Shown here in pieces: positions 35,053 to 43,489 of a DNA stretch of 64,000 nt; within the stretch, counting starts at the first letter, position 1, and every line of letters starts with the position of its first letter. The notes under the pieces are model-generated. The model was not told where the DNA came from and did not search any database. It saw only the letters and a list, made by a program, of their open reading frames with translations. The position numbers and the translations under genes are program-made. Source of the stretch: WJMT01 sp964611275 (GTDB lineage: Bacteria; Acidobacteriota; Aminicenantia; Aminicenantales; Aminicenantaceae); the NCBI GenBank assembly GCA_964611275.1, contig CAZSZS010000040.1, positions 1 to 64,000 of the forward strand, read 5' to 3'.

Positions 35053-36789
35053 ATGCCCATACACAATAATGAAGTAACCGATATTTTCAGCCAATTGGCT
35101 GACTTATTGGAGATCAAAGGGGCCAATCCATTCAGAATCAGAGCCTATAGGAATGCCGCGCGTACCCTATCCAGTCAGTCCAGGAATATAAGTGATATGG
35201 TCCGGGAGGGGGAAGACCTGACCCGTCTGCCCGGAATCGGCAAAGACCTTGCCGCAAAGATAAAAGAGATCGTAGAGACGGGTGAGCTTTCCAAACTGAA
35301 TGACCTCAAAAAAGAACTTCCTGACGACTTGAGCAAGCTGATGAATATCCAGGGCCTGGGCCCTAAAAAAATCAAAGTACTGTTTCATGATTTGGGGATC
35401 ACATCTATCAAGGGGCTTAAAAGGGCAGCACAGGACCACAAACTGCGCGAACTCGAAGGATTCGGGGATAAAACCGAGCAGAATATCCTTGGAGAGATCC
35501 AGCGTATCGAAGAAGAGATAAAGAAACACGGAGGGAAAGAAAGAATCAAGCTGTTCCGTGCTGAACAGATCGCTGAAAATTATAGGGAGTACCTGAAAGA
35601 ACACAAAGATGCGGAAAAAATCCGGATCGCTGGGAGCTATCGAAGAAGAAGGGAGACTGTGGGAGATCTGGATATTCTGGCTGTTTGTGGGAAAGAGAAT
35701 GACCTCTTGGATCATTTTGTTGCGTATGAAGATGTGGCGAAGATCATTTCCAAGGGCAAGACAAAATCCTCGGTAATGCTTCGAACCGGATTACAGGTAG
35801 ACCTCAGGGTCATACAGCCGGAAAGCGATGGAGCGGCTCTTCTCTATTTTACCGGCTCCAAAGACCACAACATAGCTGTCCGAAAAATCGGGGTCGGAAA
35901 GAATTTAAAGATCAATGAGTACGGGGTGTTAAAGGGGGATAAACGGATAGCCGGAAAAACAGAAAGCGAGATCTATAAGGCAGTGGGGCTTCCCTTTATT
36001 GAGCCTGAGCTCAGAGAAGACAGGGGGGAGATAGAAGCAGGGCAGAAGGGGAATCTGCCCAGGCTGGTGGAGCTTGATGATATCCGGGGGGATCTGCATA
36101 TGCATACCCGTTATTCCGATGGGAGATCCACCATAAAAGAAATGGCTGAAGCCGCTCGAAACAAAGGGTATGAGTATATCGCCGTATCCGACCATTCCAA
36201 GCATCTTACGGTGGCCAATGGCTTGGATGAGAGGAGACTCGCAGAACAGATGCAGGAGGTCGACAGACTCAATCAGGAATTAAAGGGCATACGCATTCTT
36301 AAGTCGATCGAAATGGATATTCTGGAAGACGGATCCCTGGACCTGCCGGATGAGATCCTCAAGGATCTGGATCTGGTGCTGTGTTCTGTTCACTATAGAT
36401 TCAATCTTTCCCTGGAAAAACAGACAGACAGGATTTTAAAAGCCATGGATAATCCCTATGTGGATATTATCTGTCATCCAAGCGGGAGGCTGATCAATGA
36501 ACGCCCTCCGTATGAAGTCCACATGGAAAAGATCATTAGATCCGCAAAAGAGAGAAACTGTTCTCTGGAACTCAATGCCCATCCGGACCGATTGGATTTG
36601 AATGATATTTACTGTAAACTGGCTAAGGAAGAGGGTGTTAAAGTGGCAGTGTCAACGGATGCGCACACGCAAAGTGACCTGGATTTTATGCGCTTTGGTG
36701 TAGGACAGGCAAGAAGAGGCTGGCTGGAGCCGGCGGATGTTCTGAACACAAGAAGCTGGGAAGATTTGGTTGGGGAACTGGGAGGATGA
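35053..36789 (+). CDS. polX: DNA polymerase/3'-5' exonuclease PolX
   Basis: A 578-residue X-family polymerase fused to a PHP nuclease, used in base-excision or gap repair. The N-terminal 8-kDa-like and helix-hairpin-helix region contains LPGIGKDLAAKI and IQGLGPKKIKVL. The nucleotidyl transferase site is AGSYRRRRETVGDLDI with the DxD metal pair and LQVDLRVI with the third Asp. The PHP domain starts at about residue 345: GDLHMHTRYSDGRST, AVSDHSKHLT, ICHPSGR and VSTDAHTQSD, all metal-binding His/Asp retained, so the nuclease should be active. It begins 57 bases after tRNA-Ala. Confidence 0.95.
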   Translation: MPIHNNEVTDIFSQLADLLEIKGANPFRIRAYRNAARTLSSQSRNISDMVREGEDLTRLPGIGKDLAAKIKEIVETGELSKLNDLKKELPDDLSKLMNIQGLGPKKIKVLFHDLGITSIKGLKRAAQDHKLRELEGFGDKTEQNILGEIQRIEEEIKKHGGKERIKLFRAEQIAENYREYLKEHKDAEKIRIAGSYRRRRETVGDLDILAVCGKENDLLDHFVAYEDVAKIISKGKTKSSVMLRTGLQVDLRVIQPESDGAALLYFTGSKDHNIAVRKIGVGKNLKINEYGVLKGDKRIAGKTESEIYKAVGLPFIEPELREDRGEIEAGQKGNLPRLVELDDIRGDLHMHTRYSDGRSTIKEMAEAARNKGYEYIAVSDHSKHLTVANGLDERRLAEQMQEVDRLNQELKGIRILKSIEMDILEDGSLDLPDEILKDLDLVLCSVHYRFNLSLEKQTDRILKAMDNPYVDIICHPSGRLINERPPYEVHMEKIIRSAKERNCSLELNAHPDRLDLNDIYCKLAKEEGVKVAVSTDAHTQSDLDFMRFGVGQARRGWLEPADVLNTRSWEDLVGELGG

Positions 36790-36867
36790 ATTTAAAAGGA
36801 TTCCCGTAAAATAAAATGAAATATAAAGGAGAAATCAATTATAATAAACTGATGAAAAGGAGATAAA

Positions 36868-37326
36868 ATGCTTCCAATAAAGAAAATCCTCTGGCCGACA
36901 GATTTTAGCGAGCCTTCTTATGAGGCTTTGAAAACCGCTCAGGAACTAGCCGAACACTTCTCAGCAGAGCTTACCATAGTCCATGTCGTGACCCCGATTC
37001 CCATGTTGACTTCCACAAGCGGGCCGAGTGGTTTCGATGTAGGCGTTTTTCATAAGCAGCTCATGGACACCTCAAAGGAATCCCTGAAAGAGATTGTCAA
37101 GGATAAGATAAGAAAAAAAATAAAGACTCACACCAAAGTGGTAATGGGCAGAGCCCCGGATGAGATTGTCAGTGTCGCTAAAAAGGGAAAAGCGGACCTG
37201 ATCGTCATTTCAACGCACGGAGAGACAGGATGGCGCCATCTGGTCTTTGGCTCAGTGGCTGAAAAGGTGGTCCGTTTTTCCTCGTGTCCGGTTCTCACTA
37301 TACGCGAACCTGATAAAAATCAATAA
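36868..37326 (+). CDS. Universal stress protein (UspA family)
   Basis: A 152-residue Usp with the ATP-binding signature GRAPDEIVSVAKKGKADLIVISTHG followed by the GxxGxxxxxxxxGS loop (GETGWRHLVFGSVAEKVV). The N-terminus KKILWPTDFSEPSYEALKTAQELA is typical. A Thr/Ser-rich stretch (PMLTSTSGPSG) fills the usual variable loop. AAAAGGAG precedes the ATG. It is a single-gene unit. The stress or ligand it answers to cannot be read. Confidence 0.92.
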   Translation: MLPIKKILWPTDFSEPSYEALKTAQELAEHFSAELTIVHVVTPIPMLTSTSGPSGFDVGVFHKQLMDTSKESLKEIVKDKIRKKIKTHTKVVMGRAPDEIVSVAKKGKADLIVISTHGETGWRHLVFGSVAEKVVRFSSCPVLTIREPDKNQ

Positions 37327-37366
37327 GGATTTCTGTCACCATAGGGAGAAAGAAAATAGGGTTTTC

Positions 37367-37395
37367 TTGACTAAATGAGTTATCAAGATTAGGAT
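37367..37395 (+). promoter_or_regulatory. Promoter of the first outer-membrane barrel gene
   Basis: TTGACT (37367-37372) and TAGGAT (37390-37395), spacing 17 bp. The flanking TTTTCTTGACTAAAT block is repeated upstream of the next gene. Confidence 0.5.
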
Positions 37396-37428
37396 CGGCT
37401 CGAAAAGTCTGATATAGGGAGAACAAGT

Positions 37429-38307
37429 ATGAAAAAGGTTGTTAAAGTAATGGGCATTACTTTTCTGATTTTCTGTTTTGCTGCTTCCATTTCTGCTCAG
37501 ATTAAAAGACCGAGCAAGCCGTTTAACATTGAAGTGGGCCTAACTTTTGGTTCTACGATGAATTACGATTATTATGGAAGTTCTTACTTCTATGGTTCCT
37601 GGATTGCTAGGTGGTTTGATATTGATTCAGAAGACGGAAATATCCTTCCTGAACTGAGCATGCCCTTGCTCTTTGGTGCCAATATCAGTTTGATCACCAG
37701 GAAGGGCATCGGAGTTCAGTTTGCTTTGGATTACAACTCCAAGTCGGATATAACCGGCTCCAGCAACTATTATGCCTCTGGATTTGACTACTGGTATTGG
37801 GAAGATATCAGCGAATCTAATTCATGGGATGTGACAGGGATTGTAAAAATGATGGTTCTGAGTCTGGATGTCATTTACAAATATCAAAGGGGGATGTTCA
37901 ATCCCTGGTTTGCTGCCGGAGGATCTTATTACACGGGAAGCATAGAGGCCAGTTCGGAAGTCGGATGGGGACTTGAAGATCCATGGTGGGATTTCGATTA
38001 CCTTTCCTTGCCGGTGGAAATTAATGAAGATCTCAGCGGGATCGGATTCAACGTGGGGATTGGAGCAGACATTCAATTTACCCAAAATATCGCCTTTACC
38101 ATTGAAGGAAGATATTTTATTCTCAAGAAGTATGAACTGCACTGGTTATCAGACGCCAGCGGACAATTCACATCTTATGTCTATGATGTTACTTATACGT
38201 TTGCCAATACGTCTGCTTTTGAGGAAGGTATTAATGAGATAATCACGCCGTTTGAGTTCAATCCTTCTTTTGCGGAACTCGCCGTTGGAGTCAAATTCTC
38301 ATTTTAG
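37429..38307 (+). CDS. Outer-membrane beta-barrel protein (paralog 1 of a tandem pair)
   Basis: A 292-residue exported protein: signal peptide about 1-24 ending SISAQ, then alternating hydrophobic/aromatic strands typical of an 8-12-strand barrel. It ends in Phe (AVGVKFSF), the usual outer-membrane assembly signal. Strand-like segments include FNPWFAAGGSYYTGSIEAS and IGFNVGIGADIQFTQNIAFTIEGRYFILKKYEL. The next gene encodes a close paralog of exactly the same length, so the pair arose by duplication that included the promoter. The cargo or function is unknown. AGGGAG precedes the ATG. Confidence 0.8.
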   Translation: MKKVVKVMGITFLIFCFAASISAQIKRPSKPFNIEVGLTFGSTMNYDYYGSSYFYGSWIARWFDIDSEDGNILPELSMPLLFGANISLITRKGIGVQFALDYNSKSDITGSSNYYASGFDYWYWEDISESNSWDVTGIVKMMVLSLDVIYKYQRGMFNPWFAAGGSYYTGSIEASSEVGWGLEDPWWDFDYLSLPVEINEDLSGIGFNVGIGADIQFTQNIAFTIEGRYFILKKYELHWLSDASGQFTSYVYDVTYTFANTSAFEEGINEIITPFEFNPSFAELAVGVKFSF

Positions 38308-38365
38308 ATTTTAATACCAAAAAAGAATATTTTTCACTTTTAAGGGGTATTTAAGAAGAATTTTC

Positions 38366-38394
38366 TTGACTAAATTCAGTTTCGATACTAGAAT
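38366..38394 (+). promoter_or_regulatory. Promoter of the second outer-membrane barrel gene
   Basis: TTGACT (38366-38371) and TAGAAT (38389-38394), spacing 17 bp. It is the duplicated counterpart of the promoter at 37367 with a -10 box closer to consensus, so expression may be stronger. Confidence 0.55.
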
Positions 38395-38426
38395 CGGCTT
38401 GAAAATCCATTTAAGGGAGAATACGC

Positions 38427-39305
38427 ATGAAAAAATTTTTAAAGCTGTTAGGGGTTGCTTTTTTGGTTTTCTGTTTCACAGCTTCCCTTTCCGCTCAGAT
38501 CCAAAGACCGAGCAAACCGTTTACAATTGATGTGGGCATTAATTTCGGCACTACGCTTGGATACAGTATTACGGAAAGCACGTATATAGAACCCGAATGG
38601 AGCACAACTTGGTTTTATGTGGATGAATCCGGTGAGATCGCTCCTGAACTGAGCACACCCCTGTGCTTTGGTGGTAATATCAGCTTAATCACCAGGATGG
38701 GGATCGGAGTTCAATTCGCTCTGGATTATAATTTCAACTCAGATATCACAGGGACAAGCTCCTATTTAGGAACCGGATATGACATTATAGCAGGAAATTT
38801 CGATTTTTCCTCTGATTGGGATGTGACAGGGACGGCAAAATTGATGGTACTGAGCCTGAATTTCCTTTACAAGTATCAAGGGGGGATGTTCAACCCCTGG
38901 TTTGCTGCCGGAGGATCTTATTACACCGGAAGTCTGGAAGCCAATACCCTGGCTGGATATGGAATAAGTTATGCTTCATATTTTTGTTATTTCGATGTGA
39001 ATGAGGATGTAGAAGAGGATCTCAGCGGGATCGGATTCAATGTGGGAGCCGGAGCAGATATTAACTTCACACCGAATATCGCCTTTACCATTGAAGCAAG
39101 ATATTTCATATTAAAGAAATATGAAATGTACTGGTGGGCAGACTCAAGCGGAACGCGCAATCTTTACGGTTTTTACGAAGGTACAGTTCAACTTTCGAGT
39201 TCTTATGCTGATTCTGTTAATGAGTATATGGATGACTTGATCGAACCGTTTGAGTTCAATCCTTCTTATGCGAAGCTGGCAGCTGGATTTAAATTCTCCT
39301 TCTGA
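38427..39305 (+). CDS. Outer-membrane beta-barrel protein (paralog 2 of a tandem pair)
   Basis: A 292-residue barrel with the same signal peptide pattern (ending LSAQIQRPSKPF) and the same final Phe (AAGFKFSF). The two paralogs agree best in the signal region, in GMFNPWFAAGGSYYTGS and in DLSGIGFNVG-GADI. The extracellular-loop regions (residues about 45-60 and 180-200, and the segment near 250) differ in sequence, as expected if loops diversify after duplication. It has its own promoter and a strong terminator follows at 39331-39400. Confidence 0.8.
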   Translation: MKKFLKLLGVAFLVFCFTASLSAQIQRPSKPFTIDVGINFGTTLGYSITESTYIEPEWSTTWFYVDESGEIAPELSTPLCFGGNISLITRMGIGVQFALDYNFNSDITGTSSYLGTGYDIIAGNFDFSSDWDVTGTAKLMVLSLNFLYKYQGGMFNPWFAAGGSYYTGSLEANTLAGYGISYASYFCYFDVNEDVEEDLSGIGFNVGAGADINFTPNIAFTIEARYFILKKYEMYWWADSSGTRNLYGFYEGTVQLSSSYADSVNEYMDDLIEPFEFNPSYAKLAAGFKFSF

Positions 39306-39330
39306 TTCTTCTGTTGAGCTAGATTTTTAG

Positions 39331-39400
39331 AACCGGTGGCATAAGAGCCGTTTTTGGTTTGAATGCTTTTTATGTCACCGGTTTTCTGTGTGTTTTTTTT
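39331..39400 (+). terminator. Strong terminator after the barrel gene pair
   Basis: AACCGGTGGCATAA (39331-39344) pairs with TTATGTCACCGGTT (39370-39383) over 14 positions with one G-U, around a 25-base loop. A run of T begins at 39393. The rest of the 280-base gap up to 39585 shows no gene. Confidence 0.65.
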
Positions 39401-39585
39401 TACATTTAAGACATTCAAGCAGTCCCGTCTGAACTTCAGGCCTTGCCCGGGCTCTCTTCCAATCGTTTGCGATAAATCAAATAAACAAAATGCAGGGAAT
39501 AGGCATATTTAAATAAAATGATCTGCAACCAAAGGAAGAATCGACAGTTTATATATTATAAGCAAAGAAATCTAAAGGAGATGCC

Positions 39586-40794
39586 ATGAAAGTTAAGATC
39601 AGAGGGATGATCGCATGCCTCTTCATGATGTGCCTTGTGTTTGGCTGTACCGGAGAGAAAAAGGCGGAATCAGAATGGAGCGGCACGGTCGAACAGGAAA
39701 ACGGAGTCAGGGTCGTGAACAACCCGGAACAGCCTTTTTACGGAAATCTTGAGCTTGTTCTGGAACAAGACCTGAGCGTAGGGAATGAAGAGGATGATAA
39801 TTACTTGTTCTACAGGGCTTATGGGATGGATGTTGACTCTGAGGGAAATATCTATGTGATGGACACGGGCAACTTCCGGGTCCAAAAATTCGACAGTTCC
39901 GGAGAATACCTGCAGACCATAGGGAAAAAAGGCCAGGGTCCCGGTGAATTTGACCGCATGCAGAGCTTTTATATTGACGAAGAAAATAATCTGTATGTAT
40001 CAAGCGGTATGAAAATCCAGCTATTTGATGAACACGGGGAATTTGTAAAGAGCATCCCTCTGACCTCTCAAATCTCTGATTTTTGGATCTCTCCGGATGA
40101 CTTTATTTATTGCCTTGCGTATTCATTTACAGGGGGAGAGAGTGAAAGGAAAGTCCTTAAACTCAATATGGAAGGCAAGGAAATTGAGGAAATCAACCGG
40201 TTCGGAGGCATGAAAATAGTCACCCGAAAAAGCGGGGGGCAAACCGCTGCGTTTATTTTATCCCACAGCTACAACCATTCTATGCATCTGGTTCCTTTTC
40301 AATACAGAGGTTTGATCTATGCGTATTCTGATGAGTATAGTCTTTCTCATCTCAACTCAATGGGAGAGCTTGATTGTATTATCAAAAAGAATGAACCGTA
40401 TCAGGCCATAAGCAGAAGGGAAAAAGACAAGATCATTCAAGATACGAAGGACTCTATGTCTGACAGGGGACAGGAATGGCCGGATGGTGTGATAGAGGAG
40501 GCCTGTCAGTTTCCCGCAAACCGCCCGTTCTTTTCAGGTTTAGCTGTGGATGAGCTGGGAAGGATCTATGTGAGGAGAGTCAGATCCGTGCTTGACGAAA
40601 GGGAGACCAGTGAGTTCGATATATTCAGTGCGGACGGGTATTATCTCTATAAAACGGAAGTCGATTTCAATCCTTCTTTGATAAAGGATGGATTCTTATA
40701 CAGGATAAAAACAGATGAGGAAGCAGGCACGGTGAGGATCATTCGCTATAGAGTGAAAAACTGGGATCAAATAAAAACCACCCTACCTCAATGA
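39586..40794 (+). CDS. 6-bladed beta-propeller lipoprotein
   Basis: A 402-residue lipoprotein (lipobox LVFGC, Cys21). The body contains NHL-like propeller blades: GMDVDSEGNIYVMDTGNFRVQKFDSSGEYLQTIGKKGQGPGEF (here broken over residues 85-130), then IDEENNLYVSSG and LAVDELGRIYVRRV. These repeats follow the pattern of 6-bladed-propeller proteins common in Bacteroidetes and Acidobacteriota-like genomes, often several per genome. They bind proteins or carry surface functions; this one cannot be assigned. AAAGGAGA precedes the ATG. A structured RNA-like element starts 17 bases past its stop. Confidence 0.83.
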   Translation: MKVKIRGMIACLFMMCLVFGCTGEKKAESEWSGTVEQENGVRVVNNPEQPFYGNLELVLEQDLSVGNEEDDNYLFYRAYGMDVDSEGNIYVMDTGNFRVQKFDSSGEYLQTIGKKGQGPGEFDRMQSFYIDEENNLYVSSGMKIQLFDEHGEFVKSIPLTSQISDFWISPDDFIYCLAYSFTGGESERKVLKLNMEGKEIEEINRFGGMKIVTRKSGGQTAAFILSHSYNHSMHLVPFQYRGLIYAYSDEYSLSHLNSMGELDCIIKKNEPYQAISRREKDKIIQDTKDSMSDRGQEWPDGVIEEACQFPANRPFFSGLAVDELGRIYVRRVRSVLDERETSEFDIFSADGYYLYKTEVDFNPSLIKDGFLYRIKTDEEAGTVRIIRYRVKNWDQIKTTLPQ

Positions 40795-40810
40795 CTTTGC
40801 TTTTAAATAT

Positions 40811-40970
40811 ATAGTGTTACGCACTATCTTAACTTTCAGGAAGGCTGGGTGGTTCTGAAGTCATCCGGAGGCGTGCGGGCATGGTTCCTCGCAGAGGGGA
40901 GTGAGCCGAGGAATAAGCTGATTTTACTCGCGGGGAAAAATCAGCGGGCTGAAGAACCAGCTTGCCTGAT
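40811..40970. ncRNA. Highly structured intergenic element, possible ncRNA or small mobile element
   Basis: Almost the whole 200-base gap between two convergent genes can fold. ATAGTG-TTACG-CACTAT (40811-40827) is a perfect hairpin. An outer helix pairs 40836-40848 with 40957-40969 (12 of 13 positions, one G-U); GGTTCT (40851-40856) can also pair with AGAACC (40953-40958). Inside are two perfect hairpins: TTCCTCG/CGAGGAA (40885-40891 with 40907-40913) and GCTGATTTT/AAAATCAGC (40917-40925 with 40937-40945). The local base composition is richer in G and C than the surroundings. It has no T tract typical of a terminator and no open frame. I do not recognise it as RNase P, SRP, 6S, tmRNA or a known riboswitch. 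Strand is undetermined. Confidence 0.5.
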
Positions 40971-40996
40971 GAAGGTAGGGAGCTCAAGTCACACCC

Positions 40997-43228
40997 TTAA
41001 AGAGTCCATGCATAGCCTATTTTGAGAAAAAACGTCCGGTCCGTCTGTGTCAAATTGATATCATAGAATCCCAGGTAGTTATCGCTGTATCCGAGAAAAA
41101 GCACAGTGCGGGGATTGAGTTTATAGGAAAAGAGAAGCTGTGAGAAGAGGGTTTGCGTCTTAGAGTCCACTTCATCCTCGTAGAGAGCGAGATTCCTGTC
41201 AATGTCCTGATACTGAAGGATCGCGCGGAAAAAAGCCCTGTTGTTGAGATGGTAGATAAGGCTCATCTGCGGCAGTTGAGCCAGGAAAAGCCTTTCTCCG
41301 TCTATTTTCAGCCATCTGTATAAGTAACTTAGGTTGATATTGAAATGGGTTCCTAAGTTCCAGATCACTTCAGGGCTTATCTGGAAGTATTTCCCTGCCC
41401 TTACATGTGTGTAATCGATCTCGTCCCCGTAGCTTAATAAAACATCAAAGTAGAGGCTTCCGGCAGGACGGATTGAAAACATGATGTGATTGAAAAATTG
41501 GGAAAAAGATTCTTGTTTATAGATTTTTTCCCGAACTCCCACCACGGTCGTGAAGGTCGACTGCATGGGACCGTTCAGCGAGAGATTGGTTTCCAGCTCT
41601 TTTTCCAGAAGATCTCCCCGGTGGTCATTAGACTGGTCATAGTTGGCAATGGCAGTGATCTGAGAGAAAAAACTGTTTTCAGTCCCTACGTATATGTATC
41701 CTCCCCCCAGCTCGAAATTACGGTAGTCGACTTGAGGCTCGAATCCCATATCAGCTCGGAAATCAGGGCTGAAATCTTCATAGGAGCCAAAAAGCACATA
41801 ATTTTTTTTCTGCCTGGAGATCTCTATATTGGCTGCGTATCCATAGAGCTCGCCGGTATCCTGGTCATAATCTTCAGCCTGGGAGTCCGGATAAGCGGTT
41901 TGAGAACCCAGAAACTGAAAGGTCACAACATCGGATTTACTCAGATGCAGAAGGCCGTCCAGTCCGGCCAGCCGGTTGTGATATTTATCGCCTTCCCGGT
42001 CGGTCATGAGAATACCAAGGGTGGAGCCTCCTCCAATGTCTCTCCGGTAGCGCAGGACATTGGAAAAAGAACGCTGGCCTAGGAAACCGGAATTTGAACC
42101 CTGAGACCCCGGAAAAATCAGATTGGTCAGCTGGTCCTGGGCTGAGAAAAATCCGATGGTGTTTTTCCCTTCTTTCCCCGAAATCTTCACTCCCAAGGAA
42201 GGATCTGCAACGGAGCGCGTGTATAAAGCCTGGATGGGGGTTTCAAAAAAGTCCTGGCCTTCCAGGAAAAAAGGCCGCTTTTCCGGATAATAGAGAGCAA
42301 ATTGTTTGTTGATGTCAAGCTGCGCCACATCAGCTTCGACTTGAGAAAAATCCGGATTCAGAGCCGCGCTCAAGGTCATGTTATTGGTCATTCCCCATCG
42401 TCCTGAGATGCCGATATCGCCAGAGGATTCCTCCTTTTTCATGGGCCCGTCAGGAAAATCTTCTCTCTCATCCGAATAAAGCCCCACAATAGTGGGGTCA
42501 AGTTCGATATTGCGCCCCGGCTCTGCTCCTGAAAATCCTTTGATCTTGGGAAGCTGGCAGAGGATGCACTGTTCGTTCCTGTCCAAAGAAAATGAGCTGA
42601 TCTGATGGCGCCGGCTTCTGGGATAATTCCGCACAGGAGCAAAACCCCATATCTGGTCTTCATCAGAAGGCTGAAACTGCAGAGCTCTAAAAGGGATGGC
42701 GATTTCGATCACATAACCGAAATCAGTGATCCGTCCCGCAGAATCCCAGATTGCATCCCAGGAATCATCTTCATATGAGCCGCCGTTGCTCATGATCTCG
42801 TCTCCCTGAATACCTAAAGGATTTACAAAGAAAGCAAAGGCTCTGTTTTCATCATTAAAGGTATCGATGATAATTCCGATGCTGTCATCCCGCCAGGCCT
42901 CATCCCGGTCGGAAAGAAAAGCCCTTATTTTTTCAGGCTCAGGATCAAATGCGCGGCATGCAACATACAGGTTTTGGGAGTCATAGAGCAAATAGCATTC
43001 TGTATCAACCGGGGCTGGTACATTTTCCGCAGGCATGACCTCTACATCCAGATGGAATGTCAGAGCATTTGACCATGCTTTTTCATCCAGAATGCCGTTT
43101 ATATTTATTTTAGAATCTGTTTTGAGTATCTCAAATGCTTTTTCTTCTTGGTTTTTGTTTTTGGCTAAAAGTGCCGGACTCATTATAATGAGGATACTGA
43201 GCAGCAGCCCTAAAAGTTTTTGTGACAT
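40997..43228 (-). CDS. DUF5916 outer-membrane protein with CBM9-like N-terminus
   Basis: About 743 residues with a signal peptide (KLLGLLLSILIIMSPALLAK). Residues about 35-225 form a CBM9-like beta-sandwich (INGILDEKAWSNALTFHLDVEVMP, then DSIGIIIDTFNDENRAFAFFVNPLGIQGD), and the rest is the DUF5916 barrel with alternating strands and a final aromatic residue region (LKIGYAWTL). The family is thought to sit in the outer membrane and is frequent near carbohydrate genes, but the activity is not known. I chose ATG 43228, since GAGGAG lies 7 bases upstream; a longer frame to 43321 would lengthen the N-terminus with polar residues before the signal peptide. Confidence 0.85.
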   Translation of the reverse strand: MSQKLLGLLLSILIIMSPALLAKNKNQEEKAFEILKTDSKININGILDEKAWSNALTFHLDVEVMPAENVPAPVDTECYLLYDSQNLYVACRAFDPEPEKIRAFLSDRDEAWRDDSIGIIIDTFNDENRAFAFFVNPLGIQGDEIMSNGGSYEDDSWDAIWDSAGRITDFGYVIEIAIPFRALQFQPSDEDQIWGFAPVRNYPRSRRHQISSFSLDRNEQCILCQLPKIKGFSGAEPGRNIELDPTIVGLYSDEREDFPDGPMKKEESSGDIGISGRWGMTNNMTLSAALNPDFSQVEADVAQLDINKQFALYYPEKRPFFLEGQDFFETPIQALYTRSVADPSLGVKISGKEGKNTIGFFSAQDQLTNLIFPGSQGSNSGFLGQRSFSNVLRYRRDIGGGSTLGILMTDREGDKYHNRLAGLDGLLHLSKSDVVTFQFLGSQTAYPDSQAEDYDQDTGELYGYAANIEISRQKKNYVLFGSYEDFSPDFRADMGFEPQVDYRNFELGGGYIYVGTENSFFSQITAIANYDQSNDHRGDLLEKELETNLSLNGPMQSTFTTVVGVREKIYKQESFSQFFNHIMFSIRPAGSLYFDVLLSYGDEIDYTHVRAGKYFQISPEVIWNLGTHFNINLSYLYRWLKIDGERLFLAQLPQMSLIYHLNNRAFFRAILQYQDIDRNLALYEDEVDSKTQTLFSQLLFSYKLNPRTVLFLGYSDNYLGFYDINLTQTDRTFFLKIGYAWTL

Positions 43229-43431
43229 GAAAGATCTCCTCTTTTGATTGATGTACATGATTTGTTCTTGTTTAAACTTGTTCTCATTTAAATAAACGTA
43301 AAGGAAGGGAAGAAGGTTCATTTTTTTTATTTTAAAAAAAATACCGAATCTTCATTCATATCTCCTGCCGGGAGGAAAGAGAAATCTCTTGAATTTTTTT
43401 CTTGATCGGCGACAAATGACTATAAAATCTA

Positions 43432-43460
43432 TTGATTAAATAGGATAAATATATTAAAAT
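43432..43460 (+). promoter_or_regulatory. Promoter of the FAD/Fe-S oxidoreductase gene
   Basis: TTGATT (43432-43437) and TAAAAT (43455-43460) with 17-bp spacing, about 30 bases before the start codon. The gap 43229-43489 also contains a small stem AAGAG/CTCTT (43376-43389) followed by T residues, of unclear role. Confidence 0.5.
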
Positions 43461-43489
43461 AACAACATCCCTGACTGAGGAGGATAGGA

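Noticed and set aside
43376..43400. AAGAG/CTCTT stem with T run as a true terminator
   Set aside because: It lies in a divergent region upstream of a promoter with no gene to terminate, and the stem is only 5 bp.
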